The notes under the pieces were generated by a model. The model was not told the origin of the DNA. It ran no database searches and saw nothing but the letters and a program-made list of their open reading frames with translations. Positions 11,783 through 25,723 of a DNA stretch of 64,000 nt are shown piece after piece (position 1 is the stretch's first letter; each line of letters starts with the position of its first letter). The translations under genes and the position numbers were made by a program. This stretch comes from Cymbidium sinense (taxonomy: Eukaryota; Streptophyta; Magnoliopsida; Asparagales; Orchidaceae), in NCBI GenBank assembly GCA_021442155.1, contig CM038215.1, forward strand, positions 208,624,982-208,688,981, given 5' to 3'.

Positions 11783-13249
11783 TGTGTTTTAATTTGGAGT
11801 CGTTGGGACACCACACAAATATTAGGGGGTACTTATTGAAGTGATCGGGTACAACTTTGAGGTACGATGTACCATCTCAAAAGATGAAAACATCACTCTA
11901 CAATGGACCTAATCACCTAATAAGGACTCCTAAGGTAGATGAGTCTTCGTATATACTAGAGATCTTTCCCCTACTTTACATAAAAAAATAAAGCAGAGTT
12001 TATTTTATGCTAGATTCTTTAGTTTCCTATGGAAGCAGGCTTCCATAGTTAATTACATCCTAGGAAATGGAAATTTCCTATAAAAACTTTTAATTAAAGT
12101 AGTTAATAAATATCTCCAAAGATTTCAAGGTTAGACTATCAAAATATTATATATTTTTGAGAATCAAGTGGGAATGTTCAATTTGCAAGACTTATTTTTA
12201 TATTCCAAAGGAAGATAAGTAGGGAGTACACATAATACTAGGAAGTCTAGTGAGCACTCCAATCTACCATATAGTGAGGCTTTTTTATATTTGGAAGGGA
12301 AAGTTATTTTTATTTGAGTTGAAATTTTATTAGAATATTACGGCTTATAGTCAATCAGCACAAGATTGTGAAACTTCCTAAGAGGCAAGGACCTATACTC
12401 GTAGCCTAAACAAAATAACTAGCCTCAGATCCTAAATCTAGGATGATTTAGCACAAGCTAAAAAGCACGAATTAATTCTAATCAGAAAATGGGACATAAC
12501 ATTTAACCTCTATAAGAGAGGATAAACCAATCCAGACTCTTCTGGACTTACAACTGCCCAGTGTGGCCACCAGTTAACACCTCCTATGCTTTAAAACCAT
12601 GTAGGTTAGTTTTATGTAAGTGCAAGATAGCTAAGCTATTATTTAATTAAGAAAGGGAACTAGAGTCCGAAACTCACTCTCTAAGAGATTAGATCATGAA
12701 TGGCATGAAGATGACTTAGACTAAATGAAAACTTTTACAATTCTTTATCTCATTTTGAAACATTGATTTGGACAAAGGCTTAAGATGATTATGCCTAAAT
12801 GCATGTTGAAATAAGATTATTGGCTAAATTAGCGAGAGGGGGTGCTTTCCACTACAAGGGATGCCCTCAAAGGTCAAGCATTTCCTTATCGTGCAAGAGA
12901 GAAACAAGATGATATGCATGATTGTTGTAGCATACCTCATTCAACTAAGGGGTTCTTAAATCTTTTAATTATCTTTATTATAACCTAGGATTTAAGTAAG
13001 GTTATGAGTTATTTTAAAATTTAGTTATGAGTTATTAGAGGGGGTAGAAAAATTAATTTTATCTTAAAGAGCCTACCACATTTTGGCCACATATTCAATC
13101 ATCAAGCTTTAAGAAACCCATGAAAATCATGCCATTTTTATTTCATAAGCTAAACATGATAATTAAATAGTCATAGATCTAGTAAAAGAATAAAAGAATG
13201 GTGTGATTGGGTACCACTGTACACCCAAAAAAAATAAAAGAAGTTGGTA

Positions 13250-13275
13250 GCTGAGCTATACTTTTATACAACCTA
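13250..13275 (-). promoter_or_regulatory. Candidate TATA segment in LTR A2
   Basis: On the minus strand a TTGTATAAAAG stretch sits just upstream of an AGCTCAGCTACC-like block. The same arrangement occurs in every LTR copy (A1 near 9,640, C near 27,290, D 46,615-46,628, B near 53,445, E near 62,325). Conservation relative to drifting neighbours suggests it is the LTR promoter core; no start site can be proven here. Confidence 0.4.
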
Positions 13276-15913
13276 GATTATAAAGGAATATTACAATCAC
13301 AATGAAATAGATAATATGAGGCTCTTCATTATTCATCTTTCTTCTCTTCTATTGATTTGGTTTTGCTTCAAGATTCACAGGGCATCCCAGGTGTTTGCCT
13401 TCTACCCACTGCTCATCTTAAACCCCATAGCACTAATCCTAATCCTATTTGTAAAAAATACACATTTATGGAAAGTAAAGTCTAACTACACCTACAAAAT
13501 AGATATTAACTAAAAAACTATACGAACCAAGCAATCATATTTTATAAATCTTGATTTAGCACCCTTCACATAGGTAACTAAGCCCACCTATCCTAATGTG
13601 GATTATGCAAAGAGGGTATAAGCAACCTGCAAGAAAAAGCATTTATATTTATTTTTATTTCAGCAGCCCCTTTAGCATAATCCTCTGCAAAAAATATTAT
13701 TAGGCTAACAACGACCTAACATCCAATCTACGCATAAATAATCCTAGCATCTAGTTTAAAACATTACTTCACAAAATTAAATATAACCCCACAACATACA
13801 CCGTCCTAACTTAGAGCTAGAAGTAGTGACTTAGTATTCTAATGGTGTGTGCTAAGGTTTGGTGTGGTATGTCTTAGCTAGGCCTTAGAATTATGATTAT
13901 CTAAGATTTGGAATGTTTAAGTTGTATATGAGGAAGGTTTCACTTCAAGCTATTAAAAAGATTGGTGAGTTTTAATTTGTATAATTTTTTTTTGTTTCAT
14001 TTGATGTTTACTTAGCATCTAATTATTATAAAGAGAGGAAAGAGGTTTGACCCCATTCATTCCTACCCTAAGTTATTTTCTAAAGGCATATTGTTATGAC
14101 CTTAGTTTCTTTTGGTGAATGATTTTTTAAATATTTTCATTAATCCTAGATTTGGGTTAATCTTGAAGAATCCTATTCAACATGAAACATAGCTTACGAT
14201 TAATGAAATTGAATTTCTATCACATGGATAATGTTGCATCATTCCTTTTCATCATTAATAACATGCAAATGATATTGAACTTAACATACCTATACATGTA
14301 ATGTATTTTTGGCACACTTGAATGATTATTAGTGTATATATTTTGGTCGAAAAGAGAGATTCCATTCCTTAGCTAAGTATACATACAAATGTATTAGAGA
14401 TTTAAGCAAGTACGTGTCATTGTTAAACAGGAAAGTGAGGTAATCTAAGACCTCCTTGGGGCTACTTAAAGCCTCGTGTTCCCGGGATGTTTAGATTATA
14501 TACTTACTAACATCAAAACACATGTAAACATATACATGAATTATGAAAATAGAACAATCCTTTAACATGTTTAAGTTATAAGTAAATATAAGTCACATAT
14601 AATATTCATAACTAACATGATTCTAAACTTACATCATTGGTTTATATTTTTTGAAATAATTTGAGATTTATTAATGGTAATAGCCACTCCTTATAATAAG
14701 ATTAATTTAATTCATGCAACTTATATTCACTTGAATATTTTATTTGAAAATATGAATACAAGTTACAAATGACATAGAAATTTATAATGATTTAAAAGGA
14801 ATAATTAAATATTGCTACATAATACATTCAACCACATTAATTTCTAAGGACAATCAAATAAAACTCTTTAAGATTAACCAAAGTTGTTATATAGTTTAAT
14901 TTTTGGATTTGAATTATTAAAACTTCAACAGGAGAGATAATATTTGATGTTTTGCCCCATCCCATGTTAGTGATTTAATGTGTTTAAAGAGAAATAATTA
15001 AGTGACTTTTATGGATTAATTAAGTTCAAATCATTAAGCAAATGATTTAATTTCCTTTCCCTATGTCTCTTTAGTTTAATTAACTACTTTACCATGAGCC
15101 TCTAATAATATGCTTATGTGAAATTAAAATTTGCAATGCTCTTAAAAGGACCTAATGCAATTAGGCATGATTAAGAATTAATTAGATTAAAGGAGAATCT
15201 AAATAAAGTACTCTTACGGTTTTCCCACACCCATGGGTTAATCATAACTTCCTTAAGGGTCTTTATGTTATTAAACACATAAAGAGAAACCTATTGATCC
15301 AATTTGAATTATCTGAACTAATTATCATTTAAATTTGATTTTTATATTATTTTTAATTATGTAGCTAATCCTTAATTAACCCTCCTATGAAAATACATTT
15401 AGGAAAATAACTAAGGAAGAGGCCCTAATCATTTTCCCTCATTATTCCCATTATTAATAATGATTAATCATCATTAATGATTAATTTTCTTTACTATTTA
15501 GCAATTTTAATAATTATTAAATTAATTAAGGAGGGTAATTAAGATTAAAATTTTAACTTCTCCAAATTATATTGCTAATAAATCCAAAGAAAATTATGGG
15601 AGGCAAAGGACATCCCTTGGAATATACCTATCATATTTGAGATCAATTGACCAAGTAATTAAACCTTAATTAGGGTAACTAGCCAGAATTTTAAACTCTA
15701 ATTAAGCATTATTCATTAATGATACATTAGGGATTTTATTTTTATTAAATTATTTTCTATTTACCCTTTCTAAAATGGGTTTACTCATATTTTTTAGATT
15801 TTTCTACAATTAGTTATGAATTTTTAAAGTTCTAGCTATTTAATGACATTTTGATCACCTAATTAATCCTCTAAACCGTTAGTGTCATGCGGGAGCTGAC
15901 ACAGTAGCAGTTT

Positions 15914-15921
15914 CCACGTGG
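15914..15921. promoter_or_regulatory. G-box palindrome CCACGTGG in LTR A2
   Basis: CCACGTGG is the plant G-box core bound by bZIP and bHLH factors. It is kept at the matching place in D (50,062-50,069) and E (57,952-57,959) within a GC-richer island, and is lost in C and B. Its U3-side position relative to the TATA segment fits an enhancer role; function is inferred. Confidence 0.5.
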
Positions 15922-18529
15922 TTCCACCTGATAGGTTATTTAAAATGTTTGACGTGACAGCTAACTCAGTGGCGGTGGACCCGGTTCCGTCCCCACCGTC
16001 CAATCTCGAATTGGATGATAGAGATTAATCCAGTGATTCCTATTAAGTTGAATTAAATTATCTAACTGATTAAATCATGGCCATCCATTATAACCATGAG
16101 GAACAGACGACCAATGATCTATTATCCTCTAAGCACTGGAAGACGGACACCGTCTGCCTTCCACCACTTGATCTGAGCTCACCGGAGCTCATTGGACGTT
16201 GAGATTGACTCTAAAACATGTGGGGAGGAGATCTAATGAGATCCTATGATGGAAATCACCAATCTCAGTTTGCTTCACAAAAGACCAACACCTATGGTAT
16301 TTTTTATGGTTTTCCAGACTTTTATCTCGCCGGAGTTAGAGATCAGTGGTCTATCAACTGAGATACAAGATGAAGCCCTGTTGAGAAGAACTCGAGCTGC
16401 TCCTGACCAATGCCTCTGTGGACTAAGCGCCGCCGCTAAGTTTGCTAGAATTGGTCATGGAGTGCCTTCCAGTGATCAAATCGATCGAGGATCGATTCAT
16501 TTTGACTAACCAAAGTGAGGGGAAGGTGAGGGAATAATTAATTTGAGTTTGGTGGAGTTTAGGTGAGGTTGGATTGACGGGGCTATTAGTTTTGTTCGAT
16601 GGTTGGTCTTGTCGGTGATGGAGAGCACTAAGGGATCGGGGAAAGCTCTAGGATTACTTGGAATACTCTGAGGAAGCTCTATGAGTACTTTTAATAGATG
16701 GAGAGGAGTATACTCTCCTCTCCAAGTGAACCAAGAGCTAAGATTGGCTCAACCTTTAGAAGTTGTCTGGTCGGGGTAGGTGGCTAGAGATGGCAGTGGA
16801 TTGCTGAGGTGGACGAGGTTGAGAGGCTGAGGCAGTGGCATGGGCTGGCATGTCGTGTACCTCTTCCTCCAAGTGAACCAATGGTGTTCCATGGATGAAC
16901 TCACCATCTCATGACCCAAGGCTGAACCTAATAGCCTTGGGTTAGGTTGGGCCAGTGGTACTAGTGTCCAAGAAGGGAAAGAAGGGTAAAAGGTGGCTGT
17001 CATGGTTTGGGGAGTGAGTGAGTCCATCCAAATGGTGATTTTTCTCATTTGGGTGGGTTGGTTCATGGGTTTTGTCCCAAACTAGGTTCATTATGGGTTA
17101 GGTCCACTTGGGCTGACCCATGGTAACTTAAGGATGAGTCATGCCAAGTTTGGTTAGGCTTGGACTTGGTTTGGATGGGATTGGCTCAATTTGACCCATT
17201 TGGCTCAAATGGGATTCAATTGGGTTAAATTGACAAATTGGTCAAATTAGGTCAAAGAAAGGGTTTAGGTGTATTCAAAATGATCATTTTGGAATGTATT
17301 GGAGCAATTGGTTTGGTTTAATTTGAAGTGGATTTAGATTTGGTTCACTTAGGTTCATTTGGGCTAAATGGGTTAAGTTGACCAATTAGGTGAAATTGGC
17401 CAAATTGTCTTAGGTGGAAGGTCAGTTTAGGTTCAATTGATCATTTTATAATGATTGTAGGTGTTGGTTTGAATCAATTTGGATTTGGGAAGAGTTTGGT
17501 TCAATTGGACCCTTTAGGTCAATTTGGCCTAAATGGGTCAATTGGGTTAGTTTAATCAAATTGGGTTCAATTGAAGATGGATTCTATTCAATAATCAATT
17601 TGGGATTGATTAGAGGCATTGGTCCAAATCAATTGGGTTCAGGATATGATTTGACTCAATTTGGCCCTTTAGGTCGCATCCATAGGATGATGGTAGAATT
17701 AATTTTGGTTAAGGGTTAAGTTAATTTGTCTTGGAACTTGGATAGAAAATAAAAATTAATTGAGGTTGATTATGTTGGCTTGCGGTTGGTTTTAGATGAG
17801 TGGATAATCATGAGACCTAGTTTGGGCCATAGGGTAGGTAGGACCTATTTGTCCTAGGGTATAGTGTAAGCTTGAGGGATACCTGCCCAAGTCCCTAGGC
17901 TTGGGTTTTGTGTTCCCTTACTCACTAGAAGTGTCTTATGACTAGGGAAATCTAAGTGCCTAAAAGATTCCTAAGTTTAAGATAGGAAGGATGAGTCCTC
18001 ACTCCAAAAGTGAGGTTAACAAAATGATCCCCAATAGGTGTGGTGTAACTAGCGAGACACATCACACATATTGGCATTGACCAAGATGATCAACAACATC
18101 TGGGAAGATCACAAGCACTAATGATAGCTATCCATACCCAAACTAAGAGGTAGATGGAACCATAAATCCTAACATGATGCAATTCATTTCAGGTGGAGGG
18201 ATTGGGAGAGATGGCTAGATTTGGTTTAATTTGCTAAGAATTGAATTTGTGCCAATGACATAAAGAGAGAGATTCACTGGGGATTCACACATTAATTTGG
18301 TTGGATTATAGATTGATTTGTGCCAAGGGTATAAAGGGAGATTTGTTGGGGATTTAGATTTGATTGAATTTGTTCAATTTAATTAAATTATGATGATTAG
18401 TTTTGATTTGAACTTAGGTGATTTATGTTGATTTGATTGAATTATGTTTGATTGGTTGGGTAATTTGTGTTAATTGGTTTAGTTTGAGTTCGATGACTAA
18501 TTTTGATTTTGATTTTGTTGATTGATTTA

Positions 18530-20130
18530 GTGTGGAACCTATTAGCTTGTGATGGACGGCACTGGGTAGGGGCTATATGAGTCTGAACTTGCATTAGATT
18601 TAGCAGTTCAAAGGGGTAATCTACTGGCCATACAGTATGACCATCCAACCTAAGGGTTTCCCATCAGTTTGCAATGGCTACAATAGGAAGAAAGCTTGGG
18701 GACTCACATCTTCCAAAGTAGAATCAACCATTTGGGTGACTTGCTTATGACACAACAAGTCAAACTCAACCTAGGGCGACTACTAAGTGAGTGCCTCTGA
18801 GGGTTTTATCTCAACTTAGAGTAGCCAAGGTGATTCCTATAGGGAGTTTTGTTGACATTGCCCAGAGATAAGATGTCTACTTAGGAAGAGGTGCCTCTAG
18901 GGGTCTTATCCTAATCCACAAAAATTTTGTTTTATTTTGTTTGTTTTTTTGGCATTGACCCTGTTGGTTTGTGAGGGGCCACACTAAGAAGGAGCCATGA
19001 GGGCTTTGGCATATCTCAAATTTACTGACCTAAGAGATAGTCTATACATCCGCAGTACAGATCTTTTAACCACAAGAGTGGCTACTAGGAAAGAGGAATT
19101 ATCCAATGTAATAGTAACCTAGGCCATGTCTAGATGGGGTCATGAAGACGTAACTCAAATAGAATGCCCATAGGGAAGGTGCCTTTGGGGGTCTTACCTA
19201 ATCCCTGAAATATAAAACCTGTAGGTATACAGTGATCAGCTGAGGTAGAAAGTGAAGGGACTCACATTTTCCTGGGCAATGTTATCCACTACGTGGGTTG
19301 CTGTCAGCAAAGCAAACACCAGCCAGCCTATGGTGCCCGTCAGCTTGCAACGATCAATCTTGAAAGAAAGCATCAGGGACTCACATCCTCCTAAGCAGAA
19401 CTGATCATTGGGATAGTCTATCATCCGCTTGACAACTACTATTCGACATAGGGTGACTTCCAAGTGGGGAGTCACAAAGAAGGACTGAACTCAAACTTGA
19501 AGTAGTCAAGAGGAAGAGGATCCATTAGGGGTCTTACCCTAATCCTTAGATGTAGACTTGAACCCAGTCAGTGTATGTTGGCTAGTTCAAAAAGAAAGCT
19601 CAGGGACTCACATCTTCTTAAACAAAGCCAGCATTCAGGTAGCTTATTGGTCATGCAATAAGGCATACCACACTAACAAGGTGGTCATTGGTTTGTAGTG
19701 GTTAAGCTAAGAAGAAAACATGGGGTCTTACATTCTCCTAAGCTGAAGATGCCACTGGGGAGACACACTAGGTAAGTAGTGGATCAAGCCTGAGCTAGAG
19801 TAGCTACTGAGTGAGGGCCACTAAGTGGTGTCCTATATTGACTCAAAGTATCCCAAAGCAATTAGATTTATGTTTGATTTATTTGTGTTTGTGTGTAATT
19901 TTGTGTTTGTGATGTGCTAATGAAGGATAGGATGCCACTCAGGTTCTCTTACACCTACCCTAAACAAATTGAAGAATGGATGGAATGGTGCCATGAGGGG
20001 CTTTGTGACTCCACTAAGGAAGGATGGCATTTGGGTTTCTTATAGCTAACTTAGTTGTGCTAGTCGAAATAAGATGCCTCTTGGGTTCTCTTACATCTAT
20101 TCTAATAGCACTAGAGATAAATATTGAGTT
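18530..20130 (-). repeat. 3' UTR repeat block of element A
   Basis: Imperfect repeats marked on the plus strand by GGGACTCACATCTTC, by AGTTTGTGATGGAC-like phrases and by GATGCC-CT-GGGTTCTCT-ACA-CTA. Units are a few hundred bases long and match those at 31,230-33,580 in the other element, so the block is a family feature rather than a local accident. Confidence 0.7.
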
Positions 20131-20829
20131 TTGGATGTAAGTTTGATGGAATGTTTAGATTGATGAGGAATTTTGAAGGGTGATTATAGATTGAATTTTT
20201 TTTTTGAATTTAGACTCAACCAATGTAGATGTGAAAACATAACTTTACTAAGGAATTGATTTTGAATTTTTTTTGAAAATTTCTTTAGGTGTGTGCAAAT
20301 GGAACAAGAACAACTAAGAGTAGTGTTCTTTCTCCAAAATCCTTGGGACCCAATCAAAGTAATTGATCATCCATAGTGAAAGAAATTCACCAAGGCTTCT
20401 CAAGTGTTATGCTATAATTTGCATTTGAATGAAAGAAATTTCTCATTCCAATTACTTGAATTATTCTCCAAATTAGAATTTTGATTTTGAGTGTAATGGC
20501 TTTTGAGGTAGTGTTTGTTGATAAGAAATACAAGACATTCTCCTATCATATTGGTTTAACCTACTTTCCATCATTCGAAGCACTAAAGTAGGCCTTTTAA
20601 TGATCAAAAGCAAAATCTTGATTTGGAGTGTTTTGAGATAGACTAACTTTGAAAGAGTTTAAATCATCTACATTCAAGGTTAATTGAAGTCTCTTTCTTT
20701 ACATTTTTTTTCTTTTTTTCTCTTTTTTTATTTGCAAGACTTCAAGCTTTTCAATTTGTCTTATTTTGTTTTTTTTGCAAGTTGCATCTCTAATATCAGT
20801 TTAATATCTTTTAGATCAATTTTTGTTAT

Positions 20830-21480
20830 CCAATGATGCTTTACTACAAGCCCTAGAAACTTCCCAAAAGTCATCCTAATTGTATACTTTAGGGGATTCA
20901 TCTTTAGGTTGTAGTATAATAACTAATCGAAGACACTTACTCAGATTGTAAAGATGATCTTCCTTTTTCTTCAATCTTGATGACTTGATAATCAACATAA
21001 CATTATTATTAGTTGGGGATGAGTTTGTCAAAAATTAGAATCATGACCTACTGGTTTATAACACAAACATTTTTAAGGCTGAAAGGCATGACCATATAGC
21101 AGTAAATTCTGATGGATTTTATAAATGCAAATGACTTCTCATCCTCTGGAATCATTTTACCCATCCTTGAACGAGGAGACTACATGTAAAGAGGCTATGT
21201 CCACAATTAAATTTGATATAGGTAATGGAAATTCATCTTGAAGACATGCCTAACTTAGATCTTCAAAATTGACATATGTGCATATTTTAATGTTCTTCCT
21301 TTTGACTGGGAATAATGTTGGGTAATCATGATAGTATCTTTCTTCTTCAATAAGGTTAACTTTAAACTTTGATCCTCTTCTTGGTGCAAATGTTCGCTTC
21401 AAAAGTTTGTAAAATAGGAATAACAATATGTCCAATTTTGAGTTTGTAGACTGCTACCTTTGGAGATGTATTGGGAACTT
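20830..21480 (-). pseudogene. Tat-lineage reverse transcriptase remnant
   Basis: Plus-strand text here runs parallel to 36,030-36,560 of the 25.7-kb element: AAGATGATCTTCCTTTTTCT matches a GATGGTCTTCTTTTTCTC-type stretch, and CATTTTTAAGGC matches GCATTTTTAAGGCC. On the minus strand a frame ending NIKICTYVNFEDLS (near 21,290-21,250) corresponds to the RT block DQIHICADFRDLN of the other copy, preceded by a worn version of the LANVILVKKK block. Stops and indels are frequent. It would have been the finger-palm part of RT. Confidence 0.6.
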
Positions 21481-22213
21481 TATTATTGTCTTAGGTAAAG
21501 CAGTCTTTAAACTACAAGAGTAACCTAACCAAGTCATTGACATTTTCCTTCTAACTTATCATATATGGATGTTGGGTGGATGGGTGGTCTCTCTTTATGT
21601 TCTGAGGTTAATTTCTTATAACTTATTAGTTAATGATCTAATTTTGTCATCAACTTCAAGGAGTGCATCCTCTACTTGAAAGTTTTCAAAATTCTTTGAG
21701 CAAAGCAGGTAGACTAGGAAAAAAAAATTTTTATTACTTCATTTGAAGGTTTATCTACTAATGTTGAATCCACTTCTGAGCTTAAAGAAAGAGATATGAA
21801 TTGAAAATTTGATATCTCATAATAAATATATTTTTGGTTAGAGGTTAGGGGAAACTCTTAACTTCTAATCCTATAATAATATCATGAGATAGTAGAATTG
21901 GAGTCAATGAGCTCGCATACCTACTAAGTTTCAAGTCATATTATACATAAATCAGCCTTTTAGAACTTTTTTATTACTATTTAACTTCAAAGACTAGTCA
22001 AAATTTGACTAAAAATTTATTTTGTATATTCTTTTTCTCTCTTTTTCATTGAATTTGCACTTCGTAGACATGATTTATCCTTTGCATTCAAAATCAATGT
22101 GTATTGTTGGCGCTTTACTTTTTTTTTTCTCTTTTTCTTCTTCTCTTTCTCTTTTTTTATCATTTTTATTTTTTTGCTCTTTTGAAAAAAAAATTTCTCC
22201 TTTTTTTAATTTC

Positions 22214-22216
<3 letters not shown>

Positions 22217-22253
<37 letters not shown>
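22217..22253. repeat. (TC)n microsatellite
   Basis: About 18 TC dinucleotides in an already T/C-rich region (22,020-22,260). The overlapping open frames on the plus strand are Leu/Ser/Phe runs caused by this composition. Confidence 0.95.
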
Positions 22254-22259
<6 letters not shown>

Positions 22260-22799
22260 TTGAGCCTTTATTTATATTGTGCTCTTTGGAGAAGATTGCT
22301 TGTCTTTACTTTCCATAGAATATTTTGTGTTAAGCATGACTTGAGGTAGTTGCCACTAACTGAGCAAGAAAGAATCAGGTTAAGTTTCAATCAAACACTT
22401 TTCTATCTCTTTAAAGAAGGTGAGGGTGCACTTATTATTTAACTTAGTGGGCAATCTTCCAAGATAGTTTGGGACTTTAAGATTAACCTTCATAATAGTT
22501 TGATGCCCTTATTTTGGATTGTTTGGAATATCTTAAGAAGGATTTTGAATTTGATTATTTCCAACGACTAGTTTGCTTCTTCCTATGGTGTTAATCAAAG
22601 TGGTTGGACTCTACCACTATAATAATTGACTTCAATGATATCTTCTGAAAAAGAGGTATAGAAAATTGTCTACCTACATTTTTATGGTGCCCAAAATGTC
22701 CAAATGAGCCAAAATCTAGTTAAACCCAAATAATTACAATCAAAATTGTCAATCAATCCTAAACCAATCATCAAACTCAACTTAACCTAATTCAACCCA

Positions 22800-23760
22800 A
22801 ATCAACTAAATAAGCCCAATTGGTTCACTTGACCCAAAGTGATCGAAATGACCCATTTGAACCCAACTTCAATCCAACCCAAATTGGATTGAACCAACCC
22901 ATTCAAAACCTCCTAGAATGATTGTTGATCACCCTTGATTGTCCAATTGCAATCAATTAGGTCAAACCAAGTTAATTTGATCACTTGGCCCAAGTTGATC
23001 CAATTAGCCTATATGAACCAAATTGAACCAAACCTCATTCCAAACTTAATTAATTCAAACAAATGATTCTGACTATCCCAAAATTGATCATTGAATATGA
23101 TTCAATCATCAATTGAGCTAAACTAAGTCCAGTTGACCTCTTGACCCAAGTTGACCCAATTTGACCTAAAGGGCCAAATTGGGTCAAATCTCAATCCAAT
23201 CCAAATTGATTGAAACCAATGACTCAAACACAACATAAATTGATTATTGAACTTGATTAAAGCCTCAATTGAATCCAATTTGACCAACTCAACCCAATAG
23301 ACCCATTTAGTCCAAATTGACATAAAGAATCAAATTGGTCTAAATCATTCATAAATACAAATCAGTTGAAATCAACACTTAAAATCATCTTCAAATGATC
23401 AATTGAACCTAAGCCAAGACCTAACCCAAGCCAATTTGGCCAAATTGACCAAATTGGTCAACTTAGCCCATATAACCCATACGAGCCAAATTCAAATCTA
23501 TCCCAAACCAATTCAAACCAATTAAACCAAAACATCCCAAATCATCATTTGAACATGTCTCAACCCATAGTTTGACCCAATTTGACCAATTGATCAACCT
23601 AACCCAATCTAGCCCAATTTGACCTACATGGGTCAAATTGAGCCAAACCCACTCAATCTAAGCCTAAACCCATTCAAACTTGGTATGTCCCATCCTTGGG
23701 TCACCATGGGTCAGCCCAAATCAAACCCAACCCAAAATAAACCTGAATTGACCTAATACC
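22800..23760 (+). promoter_or_regulatory. TTGACC (W-box-like) cluster in U3 of LTR B
   Basis: At least eleven TTGACC motifs by eye, in a loose repeat of TTGACC and AATTGG-type words. TTGAC(C/T) is the W-box recognised by WRKY factors. The same cluster exists in E (55,836-56,652) and, inverted, in A2 (about 16,930-17,680), but not in C or D. Binding is inference; the motifs may only reflect expansion of a simple repeat. Confidence 0.45.
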
Positions 23761-25723
23761 CATTGGGTAAAGCCCTCTTTATGGGGGCAAAATCCACTTT
23801 TGGGTTGTCTTACCTACTCCTTCGCATTTGGCAGCCTCCCTTAGCTCAAATTGGACCTTTGGACCACTGACTAACCTTACCTAAGGCTAGTTGGGTCAGC
23901 CATGGTTAAGGGAGGTAACCTAACCTATCTCCTCCCATTGGCTCACCATGCAAGGACACTCCACCTCAGCCATGACAGCCTACCTTCCCTCACTCAGCCA
24001 CTCAAACCAAGCCACCTCAACACCTCCCAGCCAACCACGACCACCTACACCAGCTAGACACTTACAAAAATTAGAGCCCATACACACCATTCAATCCCAT
24101 GTAGGAGAGAGTATATTCTCCCCATGTTGATCCAAAAAGAGGAATTGAGCATTCAAAGAGCTTTAGTGACTCAAGGCGACCTCCTCGAGTGCATCCCCAA
24201 GTCCCCTTGCTCTTCCCATCACCAGCGACATCAAACCTGAGTGAAACTGAGGCCTAGCTCCATCCAACCTCACCTAAACTCCACCATTCCCTAATTAACT
24301 TCACCCACACATTCCTCAAGCTCTGATGAGGAGAAACAAATCGATTTGAGCATCGAAGATGATCTCTAGTCCAACTCTAGTGACATTTTCGATGGCATTT
24401 GGTCCACAGAGCCACTGGCAATGAGGCATCATATGAGCTTATCAAGAAGGCTTCGTCTCTTCAAGATGAAACTACCTTGGTTGACTAGCCACCTATCATG
24501 AGCTCCAACGAGATAAACTTTGGCAAACCATAAAAAAAGACTTAAGAGTTGGTCTTTTGTGAAAGAAATCATGTTCTTGATTTCCACAATTAGATCCCTC
24601 TATATTTTTTTCTTGTAGATGTTAGAGTCGATCCCGTGGCCTCACGAGCTCCGGCAAGCTCAGATCGAGCAGAGGAGGGCGGACAGTGTCCGTATTCCAT
24701 CGGTCGGGGGATGATGGATTATCTAATATCCATTCCACATGATTGGAATGGATGAACATGATTAATTCGATTAGATTATTCAATTTAATCTTATAGGAAC
24801 CTCAGGATTAATCTCCATCATTCGATTTTAGATCTAATGGTGGGGACAAAAGTGCATCCCGTAGAGTGGGTTGGCCAGCGTCGAACCATTTAAGTGTGGC
24901 ATCTCAGTGTGGTGTAATGGGATTTGGAATTAATTAGGGATTAAAATGTGATTAATTAGCTAGAACTTTAAAATTTTATAACTAATTCTATAAAAATCCA
25001 ACAAAATACAAATAAACCCATTTTGGAAAGGTTAAATAGAGGAGATTTTATTAAAAATAATTTCATTAAGTTTTGAATAGCGATTGAAGCTTAATTAGGG
25101 TTTGAATGTTTTCTTAATTAGCTTAATTAAGCCTTAATTACTTGGGTAATTAATCTTAAACTTGGCATGTTGATTAAATGGGAAGATCTCTGCCTCCCAT
25201 GATTTTCTTAGGATTTATTAGCTAGGTAATTAGGAGAGTTTGAAATTCAAATCTTAATTACCCTCCTAAGTAATTTAATGATTATTTAAAATTCCAAAAT
25301 AGTAAAAATTATTTAATTGAATTTTATTAATCACTGACTAATAGTAAGATGATGAGGAAGAGTGATTAGGACCTCCTTCCTAATCATTTTCCTAAACTCA
25401 TTTCATTAAAGAGAGTTAATTAATGCAAAATCTAAGTAAGGAATTAGTTAAGTGATTAATGGCTAAAAATTAATCAAATTAAAATGTTAACCACTTCATA
25501 TATTCTAATTCCAATTCATGGGTTCCTCTTTATGTGTTTAATAATATAAAGACCCTTAAGGAAATTATGATTAACCCATGAGTATGAGAAAATCATAAAA
25601 GTACTTAATTAGTTTTCTTTATTTAATTAATCTCTAATTATAAGCCAATTGCATTGTAATTTTAATTTCTCATTTGGATTTCATTTATGGCTCATGATTA
25701 GATGGTTAATTAAATTAAGGAAG

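Larger units (their letters stand above)
11783..18021 (-). mobile_element. LTR copy A2, complete, 6.2 kb
   Basis: Runs from TGTGTTTTAATTTGG to GTGAGGTTAACA and so keeps TG...CA ends; on the minus strand it starts TGTTAACCTC, close to the TGTTGACCTC of D and E. It is the 3' LTR of an element whose internal DNA follows at 18,022. Its U3 half (about 16,200-17,800) holds TATA-poor, G/T-rich DNA full of GGTCAA/TTGACC variants that C and D lack. Small open frames (for example around 16,246-16,509 and 16,749-17,066) have no homologue I recognise and lie in LTR DNA; I do not call them genes. Confidence 0.85.
18022..22680 (-). mobile_element. Internal remains of a second Tat-like element (element A)
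   Basis: Follows LTR A2 directly. Read from right to left on the minus strand it has a decayed pol segment (about 21,700-20,830) then a long 3' UTR of imperfect repeats (about 20,130-18,540) up to the LTR, the same arrangement as 36,800-31,230 in the 25.7-kb element. gag, protease, primer-binding site and a matching 5' LTR are absent or unrecognisable; RNase H and integrase are too worn to place. A pyrimidine-rich stretch with a TC microsatellite lies near 22,090-22,260. The oppositely oriented LTR B starts at about 22,690. Confidence 0.7.

Noticed and set aside
16246..17066. Open frames in the GC-richer part of LTR A2
   Set aside because: Inside LTR sequence, not kept as frames in D or E, and without domain.
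22022..22349. Leu/Ser/Phe-rich plus-strand frames suggestive of a signal peptide
   Set aside because: They translate a T/C-rich stretch and a TC microsatellite.
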